64,000 nt of DNA from assembly GCA_905198745.1 (NCBI GenBank), contig CAJKDU010000009.1:1-64000 (forward strand), written 5' to 3'. This document shows positions 42,515 through 50,524 of this stretch, piece by piece. Source of the stretch: an uncultured Prevotella sp. (GTDB taxonomy: Bacteria > Bacteroidota > Bacteroidia > Bacteroidales > Bacteroidaceae). Made by a program: the position numbers and the translations under genes. The notes below the pieces were generated by a model. It saw only the letters and a program-made list of their open reading frames with translations. It did not search any database and was not told the DNA's origin. The first letter of the stretch is position 1. Each line of letters begins with the position of its first letter.

Positions 42515-45328
42515 TTACAAGTTGATTTTCACACCGGCATTCACCTTCACGCCGTAGTATTCCACCTGCATGGTGCGGTTCTTTTCGCCCTGGTAGTAGC
42601 GCAGAGGCTGGTTGAGCAGGTTGTTGGCGTTGGCATAGACAGTGAACTTGGCTTGTTTGCCCCAAGTGTAGCTGGCATTCAGATCGAGGTAGTTCACCTT
42701 GTCATAGTATCTGTCCAATTGGCGGCTGGTGCTCATTTGGTCGATGAAAGCAGAAGCGTAGTTGTAGGAGAGTCGGAGGCTGAGACCCTTCTTCTCGAAG
42801 AAGAGAGATGCGTTGGCTGTGTGTTCGGGTGAACCAGCCACCTTCACATCTTCACCTTCGGCTATGTTTAAGCGCTCATTGAAGTTGCGGGTTGTACTGT
42901 GTGTATAGGTGTAGTTGCCGTAGAAACCGATGCACTTCAAGGCAGGAGAGATAAATCCGAAGTCACGCTGGTATGCCACTTCGGCACCCAGAACCCGCGC
43001 GTCGTAGGCATTGATGTTCTGCTCTACGGTGAATTGCGTGCCGGCATTCTCACCGGTCAAGCCCAGGTCGCTGCCCATATATTTGTTGGACGACCAGCTC
43101 ACGTTCACGTTCTTGATGTCTTTAAAGAAAAGACCGGCGCTGACCAGTCCCACGCTCTTGAAGAAGTGGTCTACAGACAAGTCCAGGTTGAGAGCCGTGG
43201 CGGGTTGAGTGTCGGGGTCACCGATGATGGCTTCCTCGTCGGCCAGGTTGAACGTTTTGTTGGCTATGAGGGCAGAATATTTGGGTCGGGAGATGGTCTT
43301 GGTTGCCGAAGCGCGCAGGCTACCTTGCTTGTTGTAATTGTATTTCAGCAGCAGGCTGGGCAACAAGTCGGTGTAGTGGTGCTTGTATTCGCCTGTCGGC
43401 TTCATGGTGGCATCGCCGTCTTCAGGTATGTCCACGTTGAATCCGCTTGTCTTGAGGTCGGTGCGTTCCACGCGCAAGCCTAAGGTAGCCGATAGTTTCT
43501 TGCCGAGTTTCTGGTCGAAACGGAGGTAGCCGGCCGTGATTTGTTCTCTGATTTTATAGTTGCCGGCCTCTTCTTCGTAGTTTTCTTCGCCCTTGTATTT
43601 GCTGAAGTCAATGGCTCCCAATGCATCGATGGAAATGAATGGAGAACCTGCGGGATACTGGCTGCCGGGCATGAAACCATTGCGTATCTTGTTGACGGTA
43701 AGGTCGCGCCAGTTGTCACCCAGCACTTCTTCGGCATCGTAGTCGTAGTAGGAAGTGTTGCGGGTCTTCTCTTTCGAGGTGTATTTGGCTCCGAACTTGA
43801 GTGTGTTGCCCCACAGTCCGTTGGTGATGGGGAGCGTGAAGTTGATGCGTCCCTTCCATTCGTTCTCGGTTATGTCCTGGTTCGAGTTGTTCAGTTCGTC
43901 GAGTGTCCAGTGGCCGTCGAACAAGTTTGGCAATGTCTTGCTGTAGTAAGGTTGTTTCCCGCCGGCTTCTGCAAAGTCGTCGCCGAAGTTGATGAAATCG
44001 GTTTCTTTCTTGCCGTATTTGTATTTATATGAGGCGTATCTCTCGTTGGGGCGCTCTTCTGTGGCACGCGAATAGCTGGCAGCCCAGTCTATCTTGAGGT
44101 CGCCGAACAGGTGTTCGCCGTCGAGCGTATAGTCCATGGTCTGTTGCAGTTCCAGTCGGGCGTTCCTGTTGTCGGCAGAACCAGCCTTGGTTTGGAACAC
44201 AACACTTTGCTTTGATGCTTTGCTGTCCAGCTTCTTGTAGCTGATGCGGTAACGGTTCTCCCAATCGGATCGGCGGTTGTAGATGCCTTTAAACGATATC
44301 TTGTGCAGAGGACTGAACTTGTAATCCAATGCCAGCGAATAGCTCTGTCTTTCTCGGGTTACATAATACTGTCTTACCTGAGCCTCTTTCAGCGAGAGCG
44401 ACTTGTCGTCGTTTTCCACGTACTCAAACTCTGTGTTGTCGGAACCGCCCGGTGCGTACTGATAGGATGCCGATGCCATGACGCCCAACTTCTTGTTGAA
44501 GAATCTGTCGCCCCAGGTGGCGCCCAAATCCCATTGCGGTTTCTGGCTAATCCATGTGTAGCCCGAACCCACATTGAAGTTCAGCACGCGGTGGTTAGGA
44601 GTGTTCTTGGTCACCAGGTTTATCTCTCCGCCGATGGCATCACCGTCCATATCGCTGGTGACCACCTTGTTCAATTCGATGGTTTCTATCATGTCGGCTG
44701 GTATGAGGTCGAGCTGTACGTTGCGTGTATCGCCCTCGGCTGAAGGCATGCGGTTGCCGTTTACGGTGACCGAGGTCAAGTCTGCCGAGGTGCCTCTTAC
44801 TTGTCCGAAGCGGGCTTCGCCCTGGTCGTATTGCACGTTGACGCCGTTGATTCGCTTCAGTGCATCGCCGATATTGGAGTCAGGGAACTTTCCCACCTGG
44901 TCTGCCGACACGATGTTGGTTACGCCCATAGCCTCCTTCTGCATCTGCATGGCTTTGCGCTGACCATAGAAAGCTCCGGTCACTACCACTTCCTTCAGGG
45001 CTGCGCCTGCGTTAAGCTCCACGTTCTGTTCCAGTGTCTTGCCGTCGAATTTCACGGTGATGACCTTAGGCTCGTATCCTACATAGGATATTTTGACCCT
45101 ATAGGTGCCGGGCTTGAGGTTGGAAAGTGTGTAGACACCATTGATGTCGCTTGTCACTCCTGTGTGCAAATCCTCAATTTGGATAGATGCACCAGGCAGC
45201 GACTGGTGCTCGGAGTCGGTGATTTTTCCTCGGATGCTTCCTGTCGATACAATCTCGTTTACCTCTGCGGTGGTCGTGAGGGCTGCCAGTGTAAGTGCCA
45301 AAAACGACCCGATAAGTCTTTTTCTCAT
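42515..45328 (-). CDS. TonB-dependent outer-membrane receptor
   Basis: About 937 aa from the ATG at 45328. Signal peptide, then a carboxypeptidase-regulatory-like beta sandwich (about 30-110, GKITDSEHQSLPGASIQIED), a plug domain (VGKFPDSNIGDALKRINGV, VNGNRMPSAEG) and a 22-strand barrel ending in a C-terminal beta motif. It is not SusC-like: there is no SusD partner. Paired with a phosphatase, so phosphate or organophosphate scavenging is a reasonable guess. Starts at 45328 and 45349 are both possible because the start region is duplicated (21 bp). Confidence 0.9.
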   Translation of the reverse strand: MRKRLIGSFLALTLAALTTTAEVNEIVSTGSIRGKITDSEHQSLPGASIQIEDLHTGVTSDINGVYTLSNLKPGTYRVKISYVGYEPKVITVKFDGKTLEQNVELNAGAALKEVVVTGAFYGQRKAMQMQKEAMGVTNIVSADQVGKFPDSNIGDALKRINGVNVQYDQGEARFGQVRGTSADLTSVTVNGNRMPSAEGDTRNVQLDLIPADMIETIELNKVVTSDMDGDAIGGEINLVTKNTPNHRVLNFNVGSGYTWISQKPQWDLGATWGDRFFNKKLGVMASASYQYAPGGSDNTEFEYVENDDKSLSLKEAQVRQYYVTRERQSYSLALDYKFSPLHKISFKGIYNRRSDWENRYRISYKKLDSKASKQSVVFQTKAGSADNRNARLELQQTMDYTLDGEHLFGDLKIDWAASYSRATEERPNERYASYKYKYGKKETDFINFGDDFAEAGGKQPYYSKTLPNLFDGHWTLDELNNSNQDITENEWKGRINFTLPITNGLWGNTLKFGAKYTSKEKTRNTSYYDYDAEEVLGDNWRDLTVNKIRNGFMPGSQYPAGSPFISIDALGAIDFSKYKGEENYEEEAGNYKIREQITAGYLRFDQKLGKKLSATLGLRVERTDLKTSGFNVDIPEDGDATMKPTGEYKHHYTDLLPSLLLKYNYNKQGSLRASATKTISRPKYSALIANKTFNLADEEAIIGDPDTQPATALNLDLSVDHFFKSVGLVSAGLFFKDIKNVNVSWSSNKYMGSDLGLTGENAGTQFTVEQNINAYDARVLGAEVAYQRDFGFISPALKCIGFYGNYTYTHSTTRNFNERLNIAEGEDVKVAGSPEHTANASLFFEKKGLSLRLSYNYASAFIDQMSTSRQLDRYYDKVNYLDLNASYTWGKQAKFTVYANANNLLNQPLRYYQGEKNRTMQVEYYGVKVNAGVKINL

Positions 45329-45360
45329 AACTAATATTCTTTTTCTCATAACTAATATAT
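45309..45360. repeat. 21-bp tandem duplication across the TonB-receptor start
   Basis: CTTTTTCTCATAACTAATAT occurs twice, 21 bp apart, each copy holding a possible ATG (45328 and 45349, minus strand). The two starts are in frame and differ by seven residues (MRKRILV then MRKRLIG). Confidence 0.85.
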
Positions 45361-45385
45361 AAAAGGATGTGTTCTTTTTCGGGTG

Positions 45386-45393
45386 CAAAATTA
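45386..45393 (-). promoter_or_regulatory. Probable -7 element of the TonB-receptor operon
   Basis: Minus-strand TAATTTTG, 36 bp before the upstream ATG (45349) and 57 bp before the downstream one. Confidence 0.5.
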
Positions 45394-45610
45394 TGGCTTC
45401 CATGTTACGCTCGGGTTACGACGCATTGAAGAGTGTATGACAGACCTGTGATGATGAGGCTACAAAGAACACGCAACCATGCCTTTCGGTAGTGGGAGCG
45501 TTGTGGATGAAGAAGAGAGAGCGGTGAGTGGATAACAATCGTATGTAGCTGGCATATTCATACGAAATGCCCCTTGGTAGGGATAAGTCTACCTTTTTTA
45601 ATGATTGCCT

Positions 45611-45780
45611 GGGCTGTGAGACTAAGTGCAAGTCTGCCATTAGCACCTCGCAAGTCTGCCACTAACACTCCGTAAGTCTGCCACTAACGCCCCATAAGTC
45701 TGCCACTAACAAAATTGTAATAGGGCTGTTTCGTGACCGTATCCGGTTAGGAAGAAAATTGTATCCATTCAGATACAGAA
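45611..45780 (-). repeat. Partial composite element D: hairpin remnant, 22-bp repeats, flank module
   Basis: Intergenic. Four 22-bp units start at 45628, 45650, 45672 and 45694 (core CAAGTCTGCCACTAAC). Left of them, CTGTGAGACTAAGT matches the minus strand of copy B (CTGTGAGACCAAGT) directly beside its repeats. To the right, 45711-45780 matches the flank modules of B and C (CTGTTT-GTG, then TC-GATA). The iteron and CG part is missing. The remainder of the 45404-45969 gap holds only the promoter on the left and the reductase terminator on the right. Confidence 0.85.
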
Positions 45781-45904
45781 CGGAGAACGGAATGGGCTTT
45801 CAATCTACTTCTTTGTTTGGCATTGACTCAGGCATACAATCATCATTTCAAATCCCGGTAGAATTCTTTTTTAACGGGCTATAGTGATGGTCGTAACGGG
45901 AAAA

Positions 45905-45929
45905 GCCCCACACTCTGTTGGTGCGGGGC
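45905..45929 (-). terminator. Terminator of the superoxide reductase gene
   Basis: GCCCCACAC pairs with GTGCGGGGC (one mismatch), six-to-seven-nt loop, followed on the minus strand by TTTT. It lies 40 bp past the stop at 45970. Confidence 0.75.
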
Positions 45930-45969
45930 AAACTTGGTGTCGTGGATGCGTATCAAACTCCAGTATAGG

Positions 45970-46341
45970 TTACTGTTTCCATAACCCGTGAAGATTGCAG
46001 TATTCCCGGGCTGCTACTTCGGTGGCGTCAGTCTTGAAAATGGCTTCCGGCTTGTCTCCCGGTTTCAGTTCCTTGCGCAGTACCTCGGTCGGGGTAAGCA
46101 ATTCTATCCATTGAATGTAGTGGCCCTCCACCATTGGATGCTCCACACTACCCACGGTTACTCGATAACCACCCGTCATCCGCTCCACTACGGGCACATG
46201 CTTTTCCGCGGCTCCATCGGTAGTCTTGCCGTCGAGCAGAGTCATCGGCTGTCCGCAGCACGACAGGGTGGCACCAGGGTTCAACACTTCTACCACATTT
46301 CCGCATACCGCACATCGGTATATTTCTCTTGTCTTAGTCAT
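45970..46341 (-). CDS. dfx: Superoxide reductase (desulfoferrodoxin, two-iron type)
   Basis: 123 aa. N-terminal desulforedoxin-like Fe(Cys)4 site: CAVC and SCCGQ. Catalytic Fe(His)4Cys site: EKHVPV, EHPMVEGHYIQW and the C-terminal YCNLHG. Reduces superoxide to peroxide without releasing oxygen, typical of anaerobes. Monocistronic, with its own terminator and a possible -7 box TAACTTTG (minus, 46385-46392). Confidence 0.95.
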   Translation of the reverse strand: MTKTREIYRCAVCGNVVEVLNPGATLSCCGQPMTLLDGKTTDGAAEKHVPVVERMTGGYRVTVGSVEHPMVEGHYIQWIELLTPTEVLRKELKPGDKPEAIFKTDATEVAAREYCNLHGLWKQ

Positions 46342-46528
46342 AAGTGCTCCTTTCTTTTTAGAGGTGATACTTGGTTTGTCGTTGCAAAGTTAGGTCGTGT
46401 GGCGGCGTTTGTTTGGTAACAAATGTTACCTCTCACATTTTTTTCGAGGGTCACTTCATTTTTCTTTAGTTTGTTTCTTTAAAGATATAAAACAACGAGA
46501 ACATAATAACGAATTTAAAACAACGATT

Positions 46529-47155
46529 ATGAAACGAGTATTTAATCTTTTGGTAGTTGACGAGAGTGGCAGTATGGAAATTATCCGCAAACAGGCACTT
46601 TCTGGAATGAACGAAACCCTGCAGACCATCCGCAAGATGCAGGAAAAGCACAAGAACCTGGAACAACGGGTCACACTGATAACTTTTGATAGCTCCGAAA
46701 CGAAACTGCGTTATGACAATGTAGCGGCCCGAAACATTCACCGCATGGGATGGCGGGACTATGTGCCAGGAGGAGGAACGCCCCTCTACGATGCCATTGG
46801 AAGAGGCATTTCAAGAATCAACTCACAGGCTTCGGCAGAAGACTCGGTTTTGGTGACAATCATTACCGACGGCGAAGAAAACTGCAGCTCGGAGTATAGT
46901 CTGCGAATGGTGAAGAATCTGATTGACAAGTTGAAGGCCCAACACTGGACGTTTACCTTCATTGGCACTGAAGACCTTGACGTGGAGAGCATGGCAGAAG
47001 CCATGGGCATTGACAACAGTCTGCAGTTTCGCCAGGATGATGAAGGCACGCAGGAGATGTTTGCCCGTGAGCGTAAGTGCCGTGAAAGGTTTTCTATGAA
47101 TCTCTCCATGGATCTCAAGATGCCTAATGGGCGTTATTTTGCGGACGAAAAGTGA
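46529..47155 (+). CDS. Stand-alone von Willebrand factor A domain protein
   Basis: 208 aa from the ATG at 46529; a longer frame to 46397 is unlikely. The MIDAS metal site is complete: DESGS near the N-terminus, a GGTPLYDA threonine loop, and TDGEEN. No signal peptide or membrane segment, so cytoplasmic. It sits directly upstream of ravA-viaA in the same direction, 150 bp away, and could act with the RavA ATPase as a second VWA partner. That is inference from context. Confidence 0.85.
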   Translation: MKRVFNLLVVDESGSMEIIRKQALSGMNETLQTIRKMQEKHKNLEQRVTLITFDSSETKLRYDNVAARNIHRMGWRDYVPGGGTPLYDAIGRGISRINSQASAEDSVLVTIITDGEENCSSEYSLRMVKNLIDKLKAQHWTFTFIGTEDLDVESMAEAMGIDNSLQFRQDDEGTQEMFARERKCRERFSMNLSMDLKMPNGRYFADEK

Positions 47156-47251
47156 TGGATGTGCTTCTTCCCATTGCCCTGTGTGCCGATAGCGCATGGG
47201 GCAATGTCAATGATAGAGCTGTTTGGTGACAATAAAAAACAAGGAGACTTG

Positions 47252-47281
47252 TTGTTATGTCGCTCCTTTCCACTAACTTTG
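47252..47281 (+). promoter_or_regulatory. ravA-viaA promoter
   Basis: TTG at 47252-47254, 19 nt, TAACTTTG at 47274-47281; the ATG follows 23 bp later. Matches the Bacteroidetes consensus well. A weak hairpin (CATTGCCC/GGGCAATG, 47172-47206) upstream may terminate the VWA gene transcript. Confidence 0.75.
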
Positions 47282-47304
47282 CAGAAACAATATACATGAC
47301 TTGA

Positions 47305-48834
47305 ATGAAGGAAAGAATCGAACGCCTGTTGGCACAGATGCAGCAGGGTATATACGAGAAAGAACGCGAATTGTCGCTCTCGCTGTTGGCTGCATTGGCT
47401 GGCGAGAGCATTATTCTGCTCGGCCCTCCGGGTGTGGCCAAGTCGATGGTGGCACGACGGCTGAAAGATGCTTTCCGAGGGGCTCGCTCGTTTGAATATC
47501 TCATGTCACGGTTTTCCACGCCCGATGAGATATTCGGTCCTGTGAGCATCAGCCAATTGAAAAGTTCCGATGCCTATGTCAGGGCAGTTGACGGCTATCT
47601 TCCTACAGCCGACGTGGCATTTCTCGACGAGATATGGAAGGCTGGTCCTGCCATTCAGAACACGCTGCTGACGGCTCTCAACGAGAAAGTGTTCAGAAAC
47701 GGCAATAAAGAAATGCACTTGCCGCTGAAACTCCTTGTGGCTGCAAGCAATGAGTTGCCGGCGCAAGGTGAGGGACTGGAGGCTCTGTGGGACCGCTTTC
47801 TGATACGTGTGGAGTGTGGAAATATAAGTCGTGAGTCCGACTTCGACAAGATGCTTCTTTCCTCTGGCCAGGTAGAGCATCCGGTAGACGAGACACTTCA
47901 GATTACGGCCGAAGAGTATGCAGCATGGTCTCAAGAGATTGACAGAATAGCAGTTCCGCAGGAAGTGCTATCTGCCATCCACAAGATACGCCGTGCCTTG
48001 AGGGCTGTAGCTGTGGCAGGATCCGAGGAGCGCCATGATGTCTACGTGAGTGACAGAAGGTGGAAGAAAATCATCAGGCTGCTCCGGACATCCGCGTTCA
48101 TGCAAGACCGAGAGGCGGTAGCGGTGACCGACTTGCTTGCCGTCTACCACTGTTTGTGGCAGGAACCTGACGAATGTGAGGATTTACGCCACATTATCAT
48201 AGACATAATTTTCTCGGAACCGACCAATAAACTGGAGGAACTGAAGGAGGCTCTGAAGGTTGACATCAGAAAGAACCGCGCCCGGTCAGCATCGCAACGC
48301 TTGTCGGCTAAAGACATACAAAGAGACAGTGACAAGAAACTCTATAACAACTTCTACTTCCGGCTGCTCGGTTGCAGTGCCGAACATACCTACATCTTTG
48401 CGCAAGACTATCGCCAGTTGCCTTCGTTTGGCAGCGGGGCACAGGACGGCGTGCTTTATCACGACAAACGTAATCCGCAGGTTGTCGTGATTCGGAGTTA
48501 TGATGGCAATATGGCGGCTCCATTGGGAAGTAGGCCAGTGTCCCTTCAGCGTGACGACCACTGTGTCTATGTGGATGGCGTGCGCATCGAAGTGGAAACT
48601 CTCAGTGGCAAGGATAGGCAAGCGCTGCCGTTCGCAGAAGATTCGCAACCCGCGGAACGTGATTATGTGGAGGAGATAGAAACGCTATCGGATGAACTGG
48701 CTTCTATTGAAAAAAGCCTGAAGGGAAACATGTTTGTCCATGCAGACGATTGTCAAGAGATAGACACCTGCTTGGCCGCTCTCCGCAAGACAATAGCCTT
48801 TACTCGTCAAGACACACAAAAGCTCTATGATTGA
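47305..48834 (+). CDS. ravA: MoxR-family AAA+ ATPase RavA
   Basis: 509 aa. AAA+ core: Walker A LLGPPGVAKSMVAR (about 45-58), FGPVSISQLK, Walker B VAFLDEIWKA, sensor region LVAASNELP and arginine-finger segment ALWDRFLIRVE. The C-terminal half (from about 300) carries a discontinuous beta domain and a helical tail as in RavA. With ViaA, E. coli RavA acts as a chaperone-like ATPase on respiratory complexes such as fumarate reductase and Nuo. Overlaps viaA by 8 bp. Confidence 0.93.
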   Translation: MKERIERLLAQMQQGIYEKERELSLSLLAALAGESIILLGPPGVAKSMVARRLKDAFRGARSFEYLMSRFSTPDEIFGPVSISQLKSSDAYVRAVDGYLPTADVAFLDEIWKAGPAIQNTLLTALNEKVFRNGNKEMHLPLKLLVAASNELPAQGEGLEALWDRFLIRVECGNISRESDFDKMLLSSGQVEHPVDETLQITAEEYAAWSQEIDRIAVPQEVLSAIHKIRRALRAVAVAGSEERHDVYVSDRRWKKIIRLLRTSAFMQDREAVAVTDLLAVYHCLWQEPDECEDLRHIIIDIIFSEPTNKLEELKEALKVDIRKNRARSASQRLSAKDIQRDSDKKLYNNFYFRLLGCSAEHTYIFAQDYRQLPSFGSGAQDGVLYHDKRNPQVVVIRSYDGNMAAPLGSRPVSLQRDDHCVYVDGVRIEVETLSGKDRQALPFAEDSQPAERDYVEEIETLSDELASIEKSLKGNMFVHADDCQEIDTCLAALRKTIAFTRQDTQKLYD

Positions 48835-50410
48835 TTATCCTCACGCCGATAGCTTTTGGCGTTTTCATCTCAAGGGAGCAGGCAACATGAAGTTGCCTTT
48901 GTACCTGAAAATGCTGGAGATTTTCGTGGACAGCGGAGATTTGGTCGGATATGGAGAGCCTTTGGCCGCTGACAGGCCCTGGCAGGATTATCCGGATCCT
49001 ATGGTAGCTTATCTGGTCAGGTTGATGAGTAATGATGAAATCAAAGTGCGCGTACTCGGTGACCGTCTTTGTGGCAAGATATTCTATACCACGGTGGGAC
49101 GGTTCGTTGTGGATTGCGTCCACCACTGCCAGTTCCTCTCACAACGCCAATGGACAGAACGCAAGCGGATGGAGGAGACGTTGGGCTGGAGTGATGAACG
49201 AAGAAGTGAACACCAGGCTTGGCAATCGCTCTTGGCCGAATTGGGACGCAAGTATGAAGACGACGGCTTTGATGCAGATTTCTTTGAACGCCGGTTTGGA
49301 AAGGGTGAAGCAGAGAACTACGAAGTGTGGGAGAAAATGGTGGCAGACTGGGCAGAGGCTGCCAACGGACAACTGCGCAGGGCTTCTGTGCAACATATGG
49401 AGAAAGCAGGAAACAGTATGAGCGCTCAACTATCCAAATTGTTGGACAATGCCAAGACTTGTGTAGCCAAGAACCAAATCAGCAGCGACCAGGCATTGCA
49501 GGCTTGGCGGCTGATGGACGGACGTTGGGCGGAAACTGAATTTGAACGGCGCTTGCAATTAGTGAAACTTCAAGACCGTTATCCGCAAATAGAAAAGGTG
49601 GTCAGACAAATGGGGCGTGTGCCTAATGCCGACGGCAGTTCACGCATGGCTACAGTCGCGGGAACCGCACATAAAATGGAACATGCCTCTGGCTCCGACA
49701 TAGAGGGCGTTACTATCGGCAACGACCTGAATGCCATGCTTCCTTCCGAGGCTGCCCTCTATATGGATGATGAACTGGAAGATGCCTTCCTTTACAAGTT
49801 CGTCAGACGAAGGCTGCAGGTGTTTCGCTACAAATCCAATCTCTCTAAACCTGCCAGGCGGTTGAGTTCTGTTGCTTCAAGGCGGCAGGGTCCCATGATT
49901 GTTTGCGTGGATACTTCTGCCAGTATGTATGGTGTGCCTCAACGTATAGCCAAGTCTATGCTCACGGCACTTGAAGAAACTGCAGAACGACTACACCGTG
50001 ATTGCTTTCTAATAGACTTTTCCGTGAGTGTACGCCCCATGGACTTGATGCAAAGACGTAAGGAGCAGTTCTATACGTCTATCGGCCTGAAGAAAGAAGA
50101 ATATGAATTCAAACGGGGAGAACTCCCTTTTATCGGGGGAGGGACGAGTGCCCGTCACATGATGGACCAGATGTTTGCACTGCTTGATGACGGAAACGGA
50201 AAATACATGAATGCTGATGTGCTGTGGGTGTCGGATTTCCTCATTCCGTTTCCCGACACCAGTTATCTCTCAAAAATAAAAACCTACCGACAGACAGGTA
50301 CTCGCTTTTATGGTATGCGTATCATGGCGGAGGGTGCGCACGATACGGAGTGGACTCCCTATTTCGATAGGATTTTCCCTGTTACCTATCGGCAACTTCG
50401 CCGATACTGA
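48827..50410 (+). CDS. viaA: ViaA, VWA-domain partner of RavA
   Basis: 527 aa. Helical N-terminal two thirds, then a VWA domain (about 350-520) with the MIDAS motif VCVDTSASM and LWVSDFLIP. VWA domain at the C-terminus and coupling to ravA identify ViaA. The partner stimulates RavA ATPase and binds substrates. The last three codons lie inside a 26-bp tandem duplication. Confidence 0.93.
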   Translation: MIDYPHADSFWRFHLKGAGNMKLPLYLKMLEIFVDSGDLVGYGEPLAADRPWQDYPDPMVAYLVRLMSNDEIKVRVLGDRLCGKIFYTTVGRFVVDCVHHCQFLSQRQWTERKRMEETLGWSDERRSEHQAWQSLLAELGRKYEDDGFDADFFERRFGKGEAENYEVWEKMVADWAEAANGQLRRASVQHMEKAGNSMSAQLSKLLDNAKTCVAKNQISSDQALQAWRLMDGRWAETEFERRLQLVKLQDRYPQIEKVVRQMGRVPNADGSSRMATVAGTAHKMEHASGSDIEGVTIGNDLNAMLPSEAALYMDDELEDAFLYKFVRRRLQVFRYKSNLSKPARRLSSVASRRQGPMIVCVDTSASMYGVPQRIAKSMLTALEETAERLHRDCFLIDFSVSVRPMDLMQRRKEQFYTSIGLKKEEYEFKRGELPFIGGGTSARHMMDQMFALLDDGNGKYMNADVLWVSDFLIPFPDTSYLSKIKTYRQTGTRFYGMRIMAEGAHDTEWTPYFDRIFPVTYRQLRRY

Positions 50411-50452
50411 TACTGTTGCCTGCTCACCGATACAGATACTATTGCCTGCTCT
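50401..50452 (+). repeat. 26-bp tandem duplication across the viaA stop
   Basis: Two units (50401-50426 and 50427-50452) beginning CCGATACTGATACTGTTGCC and CCGATACAGATACTATTGCC. The first contains the viaA stop codon (50408-50410). Confidence 0.85.
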
Positions 50453-50462
50453 TGGGTATGTA

Positions 50463-50504
50463 ACAAGGCGTCTCTTCTTGCTTGGGGTAGAAGAGACGCC
50501 TTGT
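50463..50504. terminator. Bidirectional terminator between viaA and the sigma-fusion gene
   Basis: Perfect 16-bp stem, ACAAGGCGTCTCTTCT with AGAAGAGACGCCTTGT, 10-nt loop. Serves both convergent genes. Confidence 0.9.
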
Positions 50505-50524
50505 CGTTAAGCGGTGCATACGAG

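Noticed and set aside
45416..45646. 76-codon minus-strand ORF in the gap before the superoxide reductase
   Set aside because: Overlaps the 22-bp repeat array and the receptor promoter region, with no family resemblance. Likely chance.
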